Origin: Planctomycetota bacterium
GTDB lineage: Bacteria > Planctomycetota > MHYJ01 > JACQXL01 > JACRIJ01
Assembly (NCBI GenBank): GCA_016220095.1
Contig: JACRIJ010000031.1
Coordinates: 1 to 64,000, forward strand
Direction of reading: 5' to 3'
DNA: 64,000 nt
Shown: piece after piece, positions 17,142-24,746 of the stretch
Layout of the letters: each line of letters begins with the position of its first letter
Numbering within the stretch: the first letter of the stretch is position 1
The notes under the pieces: generated by a model
Database searches by the model: none
Seen by the model: the letters and a program-made list of their open reading frames with translations, nothing else
What the model was told of the DNA's origin: nothing
Made by a program: the position numbers and the translations under genes

Positions 17142-17170
17142 TTGACATTTAAGCTGAATTTGCGTAAAAT
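17142..17170 (+). promoter_or_regulatory. Sigma-70-like promoter of the antitoxin gene
   Basis: TTGACA (17142-17147) and TAAAAT (17165-17170) with a 17-base spacer, followed by AGGAGG before the start codon at 17218. Confidence 0.75.
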
Positions 17171-17217
17171 GGCAACAGATTAGAGATAAGAGATTACTTT
17201 AGACAGGAGGTAAGTAT

Positions 17218-17439
17218 ATGACGGATAACGCGTTGAAAAGAAACGTCCTTATTGCGCAAATTTATAAATTGCCATATGAACTTCAGCTTCGTGTGTTTGA
17301 TTACGTAAGATCATTAATTCCAAAGGGAACGAAGGGTAAAACCCTGCTGAAGTTTGAAGGCGCTATTGCGAAGCCTGACTTAGAGAAGATGGCGAAATCT
17401 ATCAAAGAGGAATGTGAAAAGGTCGATAATAATGAATAG
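17218..17439 (+). CDS. Antitoxin of a VapBC-type module (DUF2281-like)
   Basis: A 73-residue protein. It has the short YKLPYELQLRVFDYVRSL helix seen in DUF2281-type antitoxins and a C-terminal segment (KFEGAIAKPDLEKMAKSIKEECEKVD) that in intact pairs wraps round a PIN-domain toxin. It has its own promoter and an AGGAGG site. The stop codon overlaps the ATGAATAG where a VapC start would be, but the toxin that follows is truncated. The antitoxin therefore appears intact and orphaned. It may still repress its promoter or neutralise toxins encoded elsewhere. Confidence 0.78.
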   Translation: MTDNALKRNVLIAQIYKLPYELQLRVFDYVRSLIPKGTKGKTLLKFEGAIAKPDLEKMAKSIKEECEKVDNNE

Positions 17440-17651
17440 ATGAGTTTGTTAATAACAATGCTATTCTTTTGTGTAATGCTGATACGGCGAAGATCTACGG
17501 TGATATAAAGGTTAAATTAAAAACAAAGGGAAGAATGTTGCCGGAAAATGATATTTGGATTTCTGCTATAGCAGAGCAATACGCTTTGATTTTAGCAACA
17601 CGTGATGCGCATTTTCATCAAATAGTAAATTTAGAGGTTGAAATCTGGTAG
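17440..17651 (+). pseudogene. Truncated VapC PIN-domain toxin
   Basis: The frame from about 17440 reads the C-terminal half of a VapC ribonuclease: DTAKIYGDIKVKL, LPENDIWISAIAEQY, LATRDAHF and ending NLEVEIW. The acidic residues of the ENDIWI and TRD motifs are present, but the N-terminal half with the first catalytic Asp is absent. The canonical start (ATGAAT AGA) overlaps the antitoxin stop and is closed at once by TGA, so an internal deletion of roughly 65 codons is the simplest explanation. It should not make an active nuclease. Confidence 0.75.
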
Positions 17652-17690
17652 AAGGGCAATTCAGTGCGGCAGAAGCAGGAAAGCGATTAC

Positions 17691-18554
17691 ATGGGTAGAT
17701 GCACAAACCGTAAACACCGCGCCGCTCTGGCGCAGGAAACGCTGAAAATAATTGAAAAGGGCAGTTATCGCCTTGATTCCGGCGAGATAATTGATATCTC
17801 TGCATATCTGAAAAGGGCGGTTCATAAAACAATTCTATATCGGCTTGATGACCTGCTTGACCAGTCCGATGGCCCTGTCATTGAAGCGCCTGACAGGATT
17901 AATGGTGTTGAAATTACTGCGGAAACGACCTTGCAGGCTGCGCTACGGTTCGTATATGAATCCCCTGAACTTAATCCCTTGTGCCTTAACTTCGCTTCAG
18001 CAATGAATCCGGGCGGCGGGTTTCTTTCCGGCAGTCAGGCCCAGGAGGAATCCCTTGCCCGTTCCTCAGGTCTATACGCATGCATATCCCAAATGACCGA
18101 GATGTACGAGTATAACAAGAAACTCAATACAGGTCTTTATTCGGATTATATGATATATTCTCCGGATGTTCCGGTTTTCCGAAACGATGAAGGCAACCTT
18201 CTGAAAATCCCCTATGTGGTTTCGTTTGTTACCTCACCGGCGGTAAATGCAGGCGCCGTGAGAAAAAACGAAAAGGACAATGTTGCAAATATCCGGTCAA
18301 TAATGCACAGGCGTATAGAGAGGGTTTTGCGGATTGCAAAACTGCATGGGCATAAAGCAATAGTGCTTGGGGCTTGGGGTTGCGGTGTGTTCGACAATGA
18401 GCCGCTTATGATAGCCGGGCTTTTTAAGGAATTTCTCGGCCCGGGCGGAATCTATGCGAATAAATTTGGCAGGGTTGTATACGCAATCTATGACCGTTCA
18501 GCAGGGCAGGAGATATTTGAAGCCTTTCGGAAGGTGCTTGCAGGGACTTTATGA
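17691..18554 (+). CDS. PARG-like ADP-ribose hydrolase, TIGR02452 family
   Basis: A 287-residue protein. The macrodomain-type catalytic loop is clear: NPGGGFLSGSQAQEESLARSS (about 105-125), i.e. GGG followed by QEE, as in bacterial and fungal-type poly(ADP-ribose) glycohydrolases. Conserved LGAWGCGVFDN follows near residue 230. It is predicted to hydrolyse ADP-ribose from modified macromolecules. The ATG at 17691 has AGGAAAG upstream; a GTG at 17664 is an alternative. It lies 39 bases after the toxin remnant, the kind of defence or toxin-antitoxin context in which ADP-ribosyl hydrolases often occur, but no ADP-ribosyltransferase is seen nearby. Confidence 0.87.
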   Translation: MGRCTNRKHRAALAQETLKIIEKGSYRLDSGEIIDISAYLKRAVHKTILYRLDDLLDQSDGPVIEAPDRINGVEITAETTLQAALRFVYESPELNPLCLNFASAMNPGGGFLSGSQAQEESLARSSGLYACISQMTEMYEYNKKLNTGLYSDYMIYSPDVPVFRNDEGNLLKIPYVVSFVTSPAVNAGAVRKNEKDNVANIRSIMHRRIERVLRIAKLHGHKAIVLGAWGCGVFDNEPLMIAGLFKEFLGPGGIYANKFGRVVYAIYDRSAGQEIFEAFRKVLAGTL

Positions 18555-18632
18555 AACCTTGAAGAGACACTCTACAAGAATGATAGTGTGCAAGAATGAC
18601 AGGTGGCAGCACGCATACGCGTAAGCATACTA

Positions 18633-18714
18633 TCACCCTATCAGTCTATCACCTTTCACCTTTCACCTATCGTTCGTCCTTCATTATTCATTTTTCATGC
18701 TTCATATTTCGTTA
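18633..18714. repeat. Heptad repeat tract, TCACCTN and NNNNTTC dialects
   Basis: TCA recurs at 18633, 18641, 18649, 18656 and 18663, then TTC every seven bases at 18673, 18680, 18687, 18694, 18701 and 18708 (units like ATTATTC, ATGCTTC). The tract ends on the stop codon (18712-18714) of the acyl-CoA ligase on the minus strand. Confidence 0.82.
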
Positions 18715-20085
18715 GCATTCCAGCGTTTTCTTTAACACCTTTCCCGTCGGGCCGTGCGGGAGCTGGGCGCGGAATTCCACCTGCGCCGGCACCTTATACG
18801 GCGCTAATCTTTCGCGGCAGAAGCTTTTCAGCTCCTCAGGTAAGATACCGCAAGTGTCTTTCGCCACTACAAATGCCTTTATCGCCTCTCCGCGCGTTTT
18901 GTCCGGTATTCCGATAACCGCGCATTCCGCTATGCCAGGGTGTTCGTAAAGGACGCATTCTACTTCGGAAGGGAAAATGTTTTCTCCCGCTGAAATAATC
19001 ATCTCCTTTTTCCGTCCGGTTATGTATAAGAATCCGTCTTCGTCCTGCCTGCCAATGTCGCCGGTCTTAAACCAACCGTCCTGCGTTATGACTTCCGCGG
19101 TCAGTTCTGGTTGGTTGTAGTATCCTTCCATTATGTTCGGGCCTTTAACCCAGATCTCACCGTCTTCCATTATTTTCACCGTAACGCCTGATACCGGTTT
19201 GCCTACGCTTCCGAATCTGTAATTGGCAGGGGTGTTTAATGAAATGACCGGCGAAGTCTCCGTGAGTCCGTAACCTTCGTAAATGGTCTGGTTAAAATGG
19301 CGTTTGTATCCTTCAGTGATGTCCTTCGGCAATCCCTCGCCGCCCGAGATAAGGAATTGTATTTTGCCGAGGGGTCTGTTGTTCTCCGGCGCCCTGAGGA
19401 ATGCGCGGTAAACCGACGGCACTGTGAGCATGACATTGACGTGATGCCTCTCCATAAGTTCCGCGGCCTGAGCGGGATTGAAGCGTTTCGTCAGGACAAT
19501 AGCCGCGCCTGACAGGAGCGGCGTGAGCAGTCCGCACGTAAGTCCGAATGCGTGAAAATACGGCAGGATGCCCATGAAAGTGAATTCCTTGATAGTGACG
19601 GCTTCACTGAGTGATTTGATGTTTGCGAGCAGGTTATTGTTGCTCAGCATGACGCCTTTGGGCTGGTTGCACGTGCCTGAGGTGTAAAGAATTAACGGCA
19701 ATCCGGCCGTGCCTGTAAAAGAAGTTCCTGTGGGCGGCGCAACGGTTTTGGCTATTTCGTTAAAAGAGGATTGCGTTATAATGAGATCTATGTTTGCGTC
19801 CTTGACGATGCAATTAATTTCCTGTTGGTTGAGCAGGTAATTGAGCGGCACAACGGTTTTGCCGCAGAGCAATGCGCCGAGGAAGCTGATTACGAATTCT
19901 TTGGAATTCGGGAGCAGTATGCCGATATTGGGTGAGGCCGTTGCAACGGCAAGACGCGCGCTGAACGATTTCGCCTGGTTAAGTAATTCTCCGTAAGTAA
20001 GAGTAAAACCGGTTTCGCCTTCTATAAGGGCGGTCTTGTCCCGGTAGTTGCGGCATGAGTTTACAAGAAGGTCGGTTAACAGCAT
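18712..20085 (-). CDS. AMP-forming acyl-CoA synthetase / fatty acid-CoA ligase
   Basis: A 457-residue member of the ANL adenylating superfamily. Motifs in order: LILYTSGTCNQPKGV (phosphate-binding A3, about 130), GYGLTETSPV (A5, about 265), WFKTGDIG (A7, about 335), GRKKEMIISAGENIFPSEVE (hinge, about 352-370) and the catalytic lysine in GPTGKVLKKTL near the end. The reaction is activation of a carboxylate with ATP and CoA to the acyl-CoA. It is 50-90 residues shorter than most fatty acid ligases, mainly in the N-terminal domain. The substrate is not predictable. The gene is monocistronic; its 3' end lies in a heptad repeat tract. Confidence 0.92.
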   Translation of the reverse strand: MLLTDLLVNSCRNYRDKTALIEGETGFTLTYGELLNQAKSFSARLAVATASPNIGILLPNSKEFVISFLGALLCGKTVVPLNYLLNQQEINCIVKDANIDLIITQSSFNEIAKTVAPPTGTSFTGTAGLPLILYTSGTCNQPKGVMLSNNNLLANIKSLSEAVTIKEFTFMGILPYFHAFGLTCGLLTPLLSGAAIVLTKRFNPAQAAELMERHHVNVMLTVPSVYRAFLRAPENNRPLGKIQFLISGGEGLPKDITEGYKRHFNQTIYEGYGLTETSPVISLNTPANYRFGSVGKPVSGVTVKIMEDGEIWVKGPNIMEGYYNQPELTAEVITQDGWFKTGDIGRQDEDGFLYITGRKKEMIISAGENIFPSEVECVLYEHPGIAECAVIGIPDKTRGEAIKAFVVAKDTCGILPEELKSFCRERLAPYKVPAQVEFRAQLPHGPTGKVLKKTLEC

Positions 20086-20450
20086 TATTTGAATCCTCCA
20101 AGGTTTAGTATTAGAAATCTCAATAGCAATTGAATTACGACGAAACGACAGTTTAACCGCAAAGCCCGCTAAGCAAGTTTACCCTGCCGCAGTACTGAGC
20201 AGAGCGAAGTGAGTGTAACGAAGGGCGAAGCCGAAACGACGGTAATTTTTTACCACTGAACATACGGAATACACGGAAACTATGTACGTTCTTCCTACTT
20301 CAGTTCTCGTCCTCGTATCGTGCGTTTCCTGTGAGTCCTTCGCTTCGCTCAGGACAAACTTAGATATATTGCGTTTTGCGTCCTTCGTGGTCTTCGTGGT
20401 GAAAAGACTATCTCCGGCTAATCTGTGTAATTTTGTGGTTCCCGTCTAAA
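20086..20450. other. Intergenic region with mixed degenerate repeats
   Basis: No gene is visible. It contains a short block (20188-20235) with GAGCAGAGCGAAG and GTAACGAAGG words, similar to 26595-26640, and nonamer-like pairs (CCTTCGTGG TCTTCGTGG near 20380) that recur at 47525. These are typical of degenerate dispersed repeats rather than coding DNA. Confidence 0.5.
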
Positions 20451-20531
20451 CGGCCCTCGGAGCCCGGACATCGGCTCCCGGATATCGGGTTCCATTTAAA
20501 CGGACCACGGGCCACGGGAAACGGGCCACAA
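20451..20531. repeat. Heptad repeat tract, NNNCGGN dialect
   Basis: CGG recurs every seven bases at 20451, 20458, 20465, 20472, 20479 and 20486, then after a 15-base step holding TTTAAAC at 20501, 20508, 20515 and 20522. The TTTAAAC landmark and the CCACGGG units match the tract at 37221-37249 almost base for base, so the two share descent. Confidence 0.85.
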
Positions 20532-20631
20532 ATTAATTCGTGGCAAATCCCGGCTTATACGTTTCAGTGTATTCAGTGGTTTATCCCGTAGGTCGTCCGG
20601 GCCGCTGACCGCGCGGCTATAACTGACCATT

Positions 20632-20715
20632 GATCGGCCCTTGGATCCCGTTCCTTGGTTCTCGCTACATCGTCCGTTCTCCCTCCTTCGTTTTTCCTTC
20701 TTCATTCTCGTCCAT
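20632..20715. repeat. Heptad repeat tract crossing a stop codon
   Basis: Twelve seven-base units (TCCCGTT, CCTTGGT, TCTCGCT, CCCTCCT, TCGTTTT, TCCTTCT, TCATTCT) run through the stop codon (20665-20667) into the last 16 codons of the rhomboid-TPR gene. The C-terminal tail of that protein is therefore encoded by repeat DNA. Confidence 0.78.
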
Positions 20716-21597
20716 TAAATCGGGTTCTATCGGTTCCAATTCTTTTGCCCTGTTAAATGCCTCTTTGGATTCCTGTGTTTTTCCGAGCCGCTTGTATGCG
20801 ATGCCCAGATTGTACCACCATTCGTATTCGTTTCTGTCCATTTTGATGGCTTCAAGATACAGGTTGACTGCCTGTTTGTTCCTGCCTTCCTCTAATGCTT
20901 CATAGCCGGCATACGCGATATAGTTGCCGCTATCATCGGATCTGTTTATAATGTATCGCAAAAAAGTGCCGCTGAGGAATATCAAGACCAGTAGAACTAT
21001 GCCTATAGCAGATAGGACAACCCGATTTCTTCCCTTAGTAACAGTAATATGCCCGAGCAGTCCGCCTAATGCCAGTCCCGTTGCGTGTGCAATGTTGCCG
21101 ATATTCCATACTCCTGTTTCAGTGAGTATTATGCACAGAAAAAACCATAAAACGAAAAGAATTACAGTTTGATTATCCAGCGAGTCCCGGAATCTGTAAT
21201 CCTTTCGTTGTACCGCCCAAAGGAAACCGAACAGGCCGTAACCTACGCCGGACAATCCCACACCGCCGTCAAAAACCGCATATTCGGCTACGCTGGAACC
21301 GATTGCGAAAAACAAAAGCATGCCCGCCATCCTTACACTGCCTAAAACGTTTTCCACAATGGTTCCAAATACCCACAGCCAGTAGAGGTTGAAAATCAGG
21401 TGCATGGCGTCAATGTGGGGGAGTATTGACGTGGCCAGACGCCACGGTTCGCCGTACCACGCGAGGATGTCCATGGAAATTTTGTTTATGTCAAATTTGC
21501 CGCTCCACCATGCGACGGTGACTATGGCTGACAAAATTGCCACAAAACTTGTAACCGGAAAATTTAAACAATAACTTAAAGAAATCGGCCTGCGCAT
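20665..21597 (-). CDS. Rhomboid protease with C-terminal TPR
   Basis: A 310-residue protein. The rhomboid core spans about 12-205: EPWRLATS (loop 1), HIDAMHLIFNLYW, the serine motif GLSGVGYG and the catalytic His in NIAHATG of the last core helix, so both dyad residues are present and it should be an active intramembrane serine protease. A further hydrophobic helix (about 205-225) is followed by a TPR pair (about 240-295). The last residues, rich in E, K and D, are encoded by a heptad repeat tract. The ATG at 21597 has GGGAA upstream; one at 21624 would add nine residues. Contrast the inactive-looking rhomboid at 9635. Confidence 0.88.
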   Translation of the reverse strand: MRRPISLSYCLNFPVTSFVAILSAIVTVAWWSGKFDINKISMDILAWYGEPWRLATSILPHIDAMHLIFNLYWLWVFGTIVENVLGSVRMAGMLLFFAIGSSVAEYAVFDGGVGLSGVGYGLFGFLWAVQRKDYRFRDSLDNQTVILFVLWFFLCIILTETGVWNIGNIAHATGLALGGLLGHITVTKGRNRVVLSAIGIVLLVLIFLSGTFLRYIINRSDDSGNYIAYAGYEALEEGRNKQAVNLYLEAIKMDRNEYEWWYNLGIAYKRLGKTQESKEAFNRAKELEPIEPDLMDENEEGKTKEGERTM

Positions 21598-21676
21598 AAA
21601 TTTGAATTCCCGTTTTCCACGCATTATACACTAAATTTGCATGCTTTGTCAAAGGAAATCCGTGAACCGGTGTAAG

Positions 21677-21690
21677 GCCTCAGTGAACGG
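21677..21690. repeat. Solo MITE end
   Basis: GCCTCAGTGAACGG matches the family A terminal repeat at 22912 in its first twelve bases, but no partner end is found within several hundred bases. Probably the remnant of a decayed element. Confidence 0.45.
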
Positions 21691-21712
21691 GCAAACACGA
21701 GCTCCGGACGTT

Positions 21713-21800
21713 TTTTAACAGGGACTCTACGAAACTTTATAGAGACACGACGACGACTTTTTTACAGGGACTTTATGAGACCTTTACGAGACTTGACGTC
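21713..21800. repeat. CAGGGACT/GAGAC word repeat, two units
   Basis: ACAGGGACT followed by a GAGAC block occurs twice (from 21714 and 21764), about 50 bases apart, with an internal spacing of 10-11 bases between GAC triplets. Related blocks occur at 18540 and, inverted, at 42412 and 47980. Non-coding. Confidence 0.55.
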
Positions 21801-21861
21801 GGCTCGTTCAGGGCATATATTAATCTTCTTCGTTTTCCCTTCTTCCTCCTTATAACGAAGA

Positions 21862-21937
21862 GGGGAGTAGGAGTTAGGCAGAAGGCAGGTTGGCGCTTTG
21901 TCCGTCGTCCTTCGCTGCTCGCTACTCGTTACTCGTC
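21862..21937. repeat. Heptad repeat tract crossing a stop codon
   Basis: AGG-type units (from 21862) give way to TCG every seven bases at 21905, 21912, 21919, 21926 and 21933. The stop codon (21922-21924) and last codons of the acetate transporter lie inside the tract. Confidence 0.75.
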
Positions 21938-22536
21938 TTAACCGGCCCTAAAGGCAGTACGGTTTTTGCGTAAACTTCGTTCAATACTTGTGCGAGTCCC
22001 GCATAGATGGCTGATGCGCCGCAGAAGATGCCTTCTATCCCGGTGATTTTCATAAAGGATTTTTTCAATTCAGGGTCTGTTATCGCGTGGGCTATCGCAA
22101 GCATTGAGAAAAGCACTGTCAGGGAAAGGAATATTACCTGCAGTGCCCTGTTCAGCCTGAGCGTTCCTATGAACATTACGAATGTAAACAATCCCCAGAT
22201 AGTCAGGTAGGCGATCATGGCATTGTCGTCGGGTTTTGTTGCCCATTCATATTTTGGGAATACTATCAGGCCGACGAGCGTGAACCAAAACGCCCCGTAA
22301 GAACAAAATGCGGCAGTTCCAAAGGTATTGCCTTTCTTCCATTCCATTATGCCGGCTATGATTTGCGCCATGCCGCCGTAAAATATGCCCATTGATAGAA
22401 TCATCGTATCCATTCCGTAAAGGCCCGCATTGTGCAGGTTTAATAATACGGTGGTCATCCCGAAAGCCAGCAATCCCAGAGGCGCCGGGTTGGATGTTGA
22501 ATCTTTGATAGTAATGATGTTTTCTGATGCCTGCAT
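21922..22536 (-). CDS. satP: Acetate uptake transporter, GPR1/FUN34/YaaH (SatP) family
   Basis: A 204-residue inner-membrane protein. The family signature NPAPLGLLAFGMTT is at about 18-31, followed by six hydrophobic helices, with the usual short length of about 200 residues. It carries acetate or succinate, probably with protons. The ATG at 22536 is chosen because AGGAGGAT lies five bases upstream; a longer frame to 22659 lacks any support. The predicted promoter is more than 300 bases upstream, leaving a long leader. The 3' end is inside a heptad tract. Confidence 0.9.
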   Translation of the reverse strand: MQASENIITIKDSTSNPAPLGLLAFGMTTVLLNLHNAGLYGMDTMILSMGIFYGGMAQIIAGIMEWKKGNTFGTAAFCSYGAFWFTLVGLIVFPKYEWATKPDDNAMIAYLTIWGLFTFVMFIGTLRLNRALQVIFLSLTVLFSMLAIAHAITDPELKKSFMKITGIEGIFCGASAIYAGLAQVLNEVYAKTVLPLGPVKTSNE

Positions 22537-22851
22537 AAAAATCCTCCTTTGATCAAAGTAAGTCTTAAAAAATAAAGTCATCTTTTGTGTCATCTCCCTT
22601 TCCCTTAATGTAAGGGAGCCCGCGCAGGGAGCGCCTTCGCGGCTAAAATAGTTTGTCAAGACACTACGTCTGGTATAGAATGTTTCAATACGGTTTGCGG
22701 CCCGTAAAGCAATGCCTCCTTTCAGTTCCGTACATGAGTATACAGCAACTTAGAATTTTCCGGAGGATATGCTTCCCGAAAACCCCCGGGTGGTTTTAGT
22801 TCATTGCTCTTATGGGCTTTTTCTTGAATGATGTATTCTTACTTCTCTATT
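22537..22851 (-). promoter_or_regulatory. Long structured 5' leader of the acetate transporter
   Basis: About 315 bases separate the predicted transcription start from the ATG at 22536. Several inverted repeats are visible: CCCTTA/TAAGGG (22602-22616), an AAAACC...GGTTTT hairpin near 22780-22800, and an internal AGGAGG (about 22714-22719) far from any long frame. I cannot match it to a known riboswitch. It may be a regulatory RNA leader. Confidence 0.4.
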
Positions 22852-22857
22852 ATTCAT

Positions 22858-22886
22858 ATAATATGCGTTAATGGGATTTTTTTCAA
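22858..22886 (-). promoter_or_regulatory. Promoter for the acetate transporter leader
   Basis: On the minus strand, TTGAAA (22886-22881) and TATTAT (22863-22858) are separated by 17 bases. Nothing else on this strand lies downstream before the transporter. Confidence 0.6.
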
Positions 22887-22911
22887 TAAAAATATGACAT
22901 TTGAAGGTAAG

Positions 22912-23073
22912 GCCTCAGTGAAGGTAGGTTTTTAAGTTCCCCTGCGGTATTTTGTAGGGACAGAATAGCGACCGAAGGAAGTCCCGACCGAAGTGTCGGG
23001 ATGTTCTGTCCCTGCCGTAATCATTGGGCATTTTGATATTTATATTGTTTTCTCAGCCCACCTTCACTGAGGC
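22912..23073. mobile_element. Palindromic MITE-like element, family A, copy 2
   Basis: A 162-base element with 17-base inverted ends (GCCTCAGTGAAGGTAGG against GCCTCAGTGAAGGTGGG, one mismatch), the same length as the copy at 3684-3845 and nearly identical inside. A central GGGACAGAA...TTCTGTCCC stem encloses a CCCGAC/GTCGGG hairpin. It has no coding capacity. It ends 19 bases from the stop of the propeller gene. Confidence 0.85.
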
Positions 23074-23092
23074 GGTTCCATTTGAATTGCAA

Positions 23093-24250
23093 TTATTCCG
23101 TTTCAAATATCCTGCCGTCGCTCGTGCCGATATAAAAATGCCCGTTGCCGTATTCCAATTTCAATCCGAATTCAAATATGTTTCTTTCCGATAATTGCCG
23201 TATTTCAAACGGCAATAAATGATAAGTCCAATTTGCCAGGTCATTCGTTTCCGCTATCGCAATCCGGTTGTTTTCATCAATTACCAGCAGGAACAATTTG
23301 TCTTCCTTTGCGAGCACGTCGCCTATAGTCCTGCATTTGACCGGCACTATTTCGGCGGGACCGGTTCCGTTGTAACTGTACAGCGTTTTCGCGGCGCCGG
23401 CGCCGTCGTTTCTAACTGAACAGGCAAATAATATCAGGCGATTTTTGAAGATAAAAGGATTGATTAGAATCATGCGGTTTGCCGGTATAAGGTCGGCCCA
23501 GACCCATGATCTGCCGTTGTAGACGATGGCATCAAGGCCTTTGTTGTGGTCGGCAACCATGCCCTGGGACGATTGGCTCCATGAAAACGCGTATAATCTG
23601 CCGTCAAAAGGCATTAAGGCGTTGATCCTTGTTACGAGGTTTGACTGCAGTTGGGTTATGTATTCGTAATTCCAGGTCTTACCTTCGTCCGGGGACGAGA
23701 GAATCGCGCCCGGGGCGGTTTCTTTTCCGTCTTTATCAACCAGATGGTTGCCTGTAGCGGTGTACCATTTGCCGTTGAATGACGCGATATCAAAGACGTG
23801 AATTCCGTTAGTAACGGACCTGTGTTTTACCCAGCCGGTTTCGGTTAAGACGTAGATATTGCCGAAATCCCAACTTTCAGTGGAGTCGGTGCCCGTGATG
23901 GCGAGCTTGTTGTCAATTACGCGGTAATTGGTGATGGCCTCTTCCTGAACGGTAAATTCTTTGATAAATTCTTTTTTTGCGAAGTCGTAATAAATGACGT
24001 CGGTAGGGCCGGTATTGACGGTCCAATCGCCGTAGCCTATGTACAGTTTATTATTGAATACTTTAAGCGTGTTTATGGTTTGGGCGGCATCTCTGTAGGA
24101 TGTCAGAGGCGCGCCGAGGAGGACGCATTTGAGGGCGTTGCCGTCAGGAATTGTTCTGGTTGTTATTATAGGTTTGTCCACGGCTATGGAGCACGATAAT
24201 GTACAGATTGCAAGTGCCAACAGGAATTTCATTGAATTGGTTTTCATCAC
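23093..24250 (-). CDS. Secreted beta-propeller / sialidase-like lipoprotein
   Basis: A 385-residue protein. Its N-terminal signal ends in CTLSCS, compatible with lipidation (Cys about 20). The remainder is predicted all-beta, with repeated short strands separated by N/D-G turns (FNNKLYIGYG, FNGKWYTATG, FDGRLYAF, FKNRLILF, GNGHFYIG). One Asp-box-like SSPDEGKTW occurs near residue 185, as in sialidase or BNR propellers. No catalytic set is apparent, so a binding role is more likely than hydrolysis. Periplasmic or surface-exposed. It is alone between two MITE-bearing spacers. Confidence 0.75.
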   Translation of the reverse strand: MMKTNSMKFLLALAICTLSCSIAVDKPIITTRTIPDGNALKCVLLGAPLTSYRDAAQTINTLKVFNNKLYIGYGDWTVNTGPTDVIYYDFAKKEFIKEFTVQEEAITNYRVIDNKLAITGTDSTESWDFGNIYVLTETGWVKHRSVTNGIHVFDIASFNGKWYTATGNHLVDKDGKETAPGAILSSPDEGKTWNYEYITQLQSNLVTRINALMPFDGRLYAFSWSQSSQGMVADHNKGLDAIVYNGRSWVWADLIPANRMILINPFIFKNRLILFACSVRNDGAGAAKTLYSYNGTGPAEIVPVKCRTIGDVLAKEDKLFLLVIDENNRIAIAETNDLANWTYHLLPFEIRQLSERNIFEFGLKLEYGNGHFYIGTSDGRIFETE

Positions 24251-24295
24251 GGAATTATACTGAAAAATGCGCGCAAATGCAAATAAAAATGCAAG

Positions 24296-24395
24296 GCCTC
24301 AGTAAAGGATGCGTACAACACACCCCTTCATTCCTCTTAATAGAGGGGGGGCGCATATATCCCATCTAAAAAGAGCGGGGGTAATGGCGTCGTAC
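24296..24395. mobile_element. Degraded family B MITE copy, inverted
   Basis: Starts with the shared end GCCTCAGT and then follows the reverse complement of the 3516-3666 element (CAACACACCCCT, CCTCTTAATAGAGGGG, CATCTAAAAAGAG), with many substitutions. The far end cannot be found. The rest of the spacer to 24597 holds no recognisable gene. Confidence 0.6.
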
Positions 24396-24597
24396 GCTTA
24401 AAACCATGCCAGATTTTTTGACCGAAGTAGAAAATTCTGGAATAAGAAGTAATATTTACCAATCCCGAAATGGGTACCGGATTTATGTATGCACAGCATG
24501 GCATTTCACGGTGATTCCTGCGAATCGCAGTAATACTGCGTTTACTGCGAGCGTCGGCGATTCGGCATATCCATTAGTTACGAACGAAAAAATACGA

Positions 24598-24626
24598 TTG
24601 ACTTTTCAGCAACCGGTGTATATAAT
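24598..24626 (+). promoter_or_regulatory. Orphan sigma-70-like promoter
   Basis: TTGACT (24598-24603) and TATAAT (24621-24626) with 17-base spacing point rightward, but only about 120 bases separate it from the 3' end of a convergent gene and no reading frame of any length follows. It could make a short non-coding or antisense RNA, or be left from a deleted gene. Confidence 0.5.
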
Positions 24627-24708
24627 AGTCATAATGACCTGATGGTTGGGAATAGTATTTGAGTAGGCGTTATGAGTGAAAGTAAGCAAAAATGATGGTG
24701 CGCGTGTT

Positions 24709-24742
24709 TCGTTTAAACGTACGGACCTCGGCCCCCGGATCC
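24709..24742. repeat. Heptad repeat tract, NNNCGGN dialect
   Basis: CGG at 24722, 24729 and 24736 follows a GTTTAAACG landmark, as in the tracts at 20451 and 37183. The stop codon of the histidine kinase lies five bases further on. Confidence 0.65.
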
Positions 24743-24746
24743 CCAA

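Noticed and set aside
24406-24642. 78-residue frame between the propeller and histidine kinase genes
   Set aside because: No ribosome site, overlaps an orphan promoter, and the composition is unlike neighbouring proteins.
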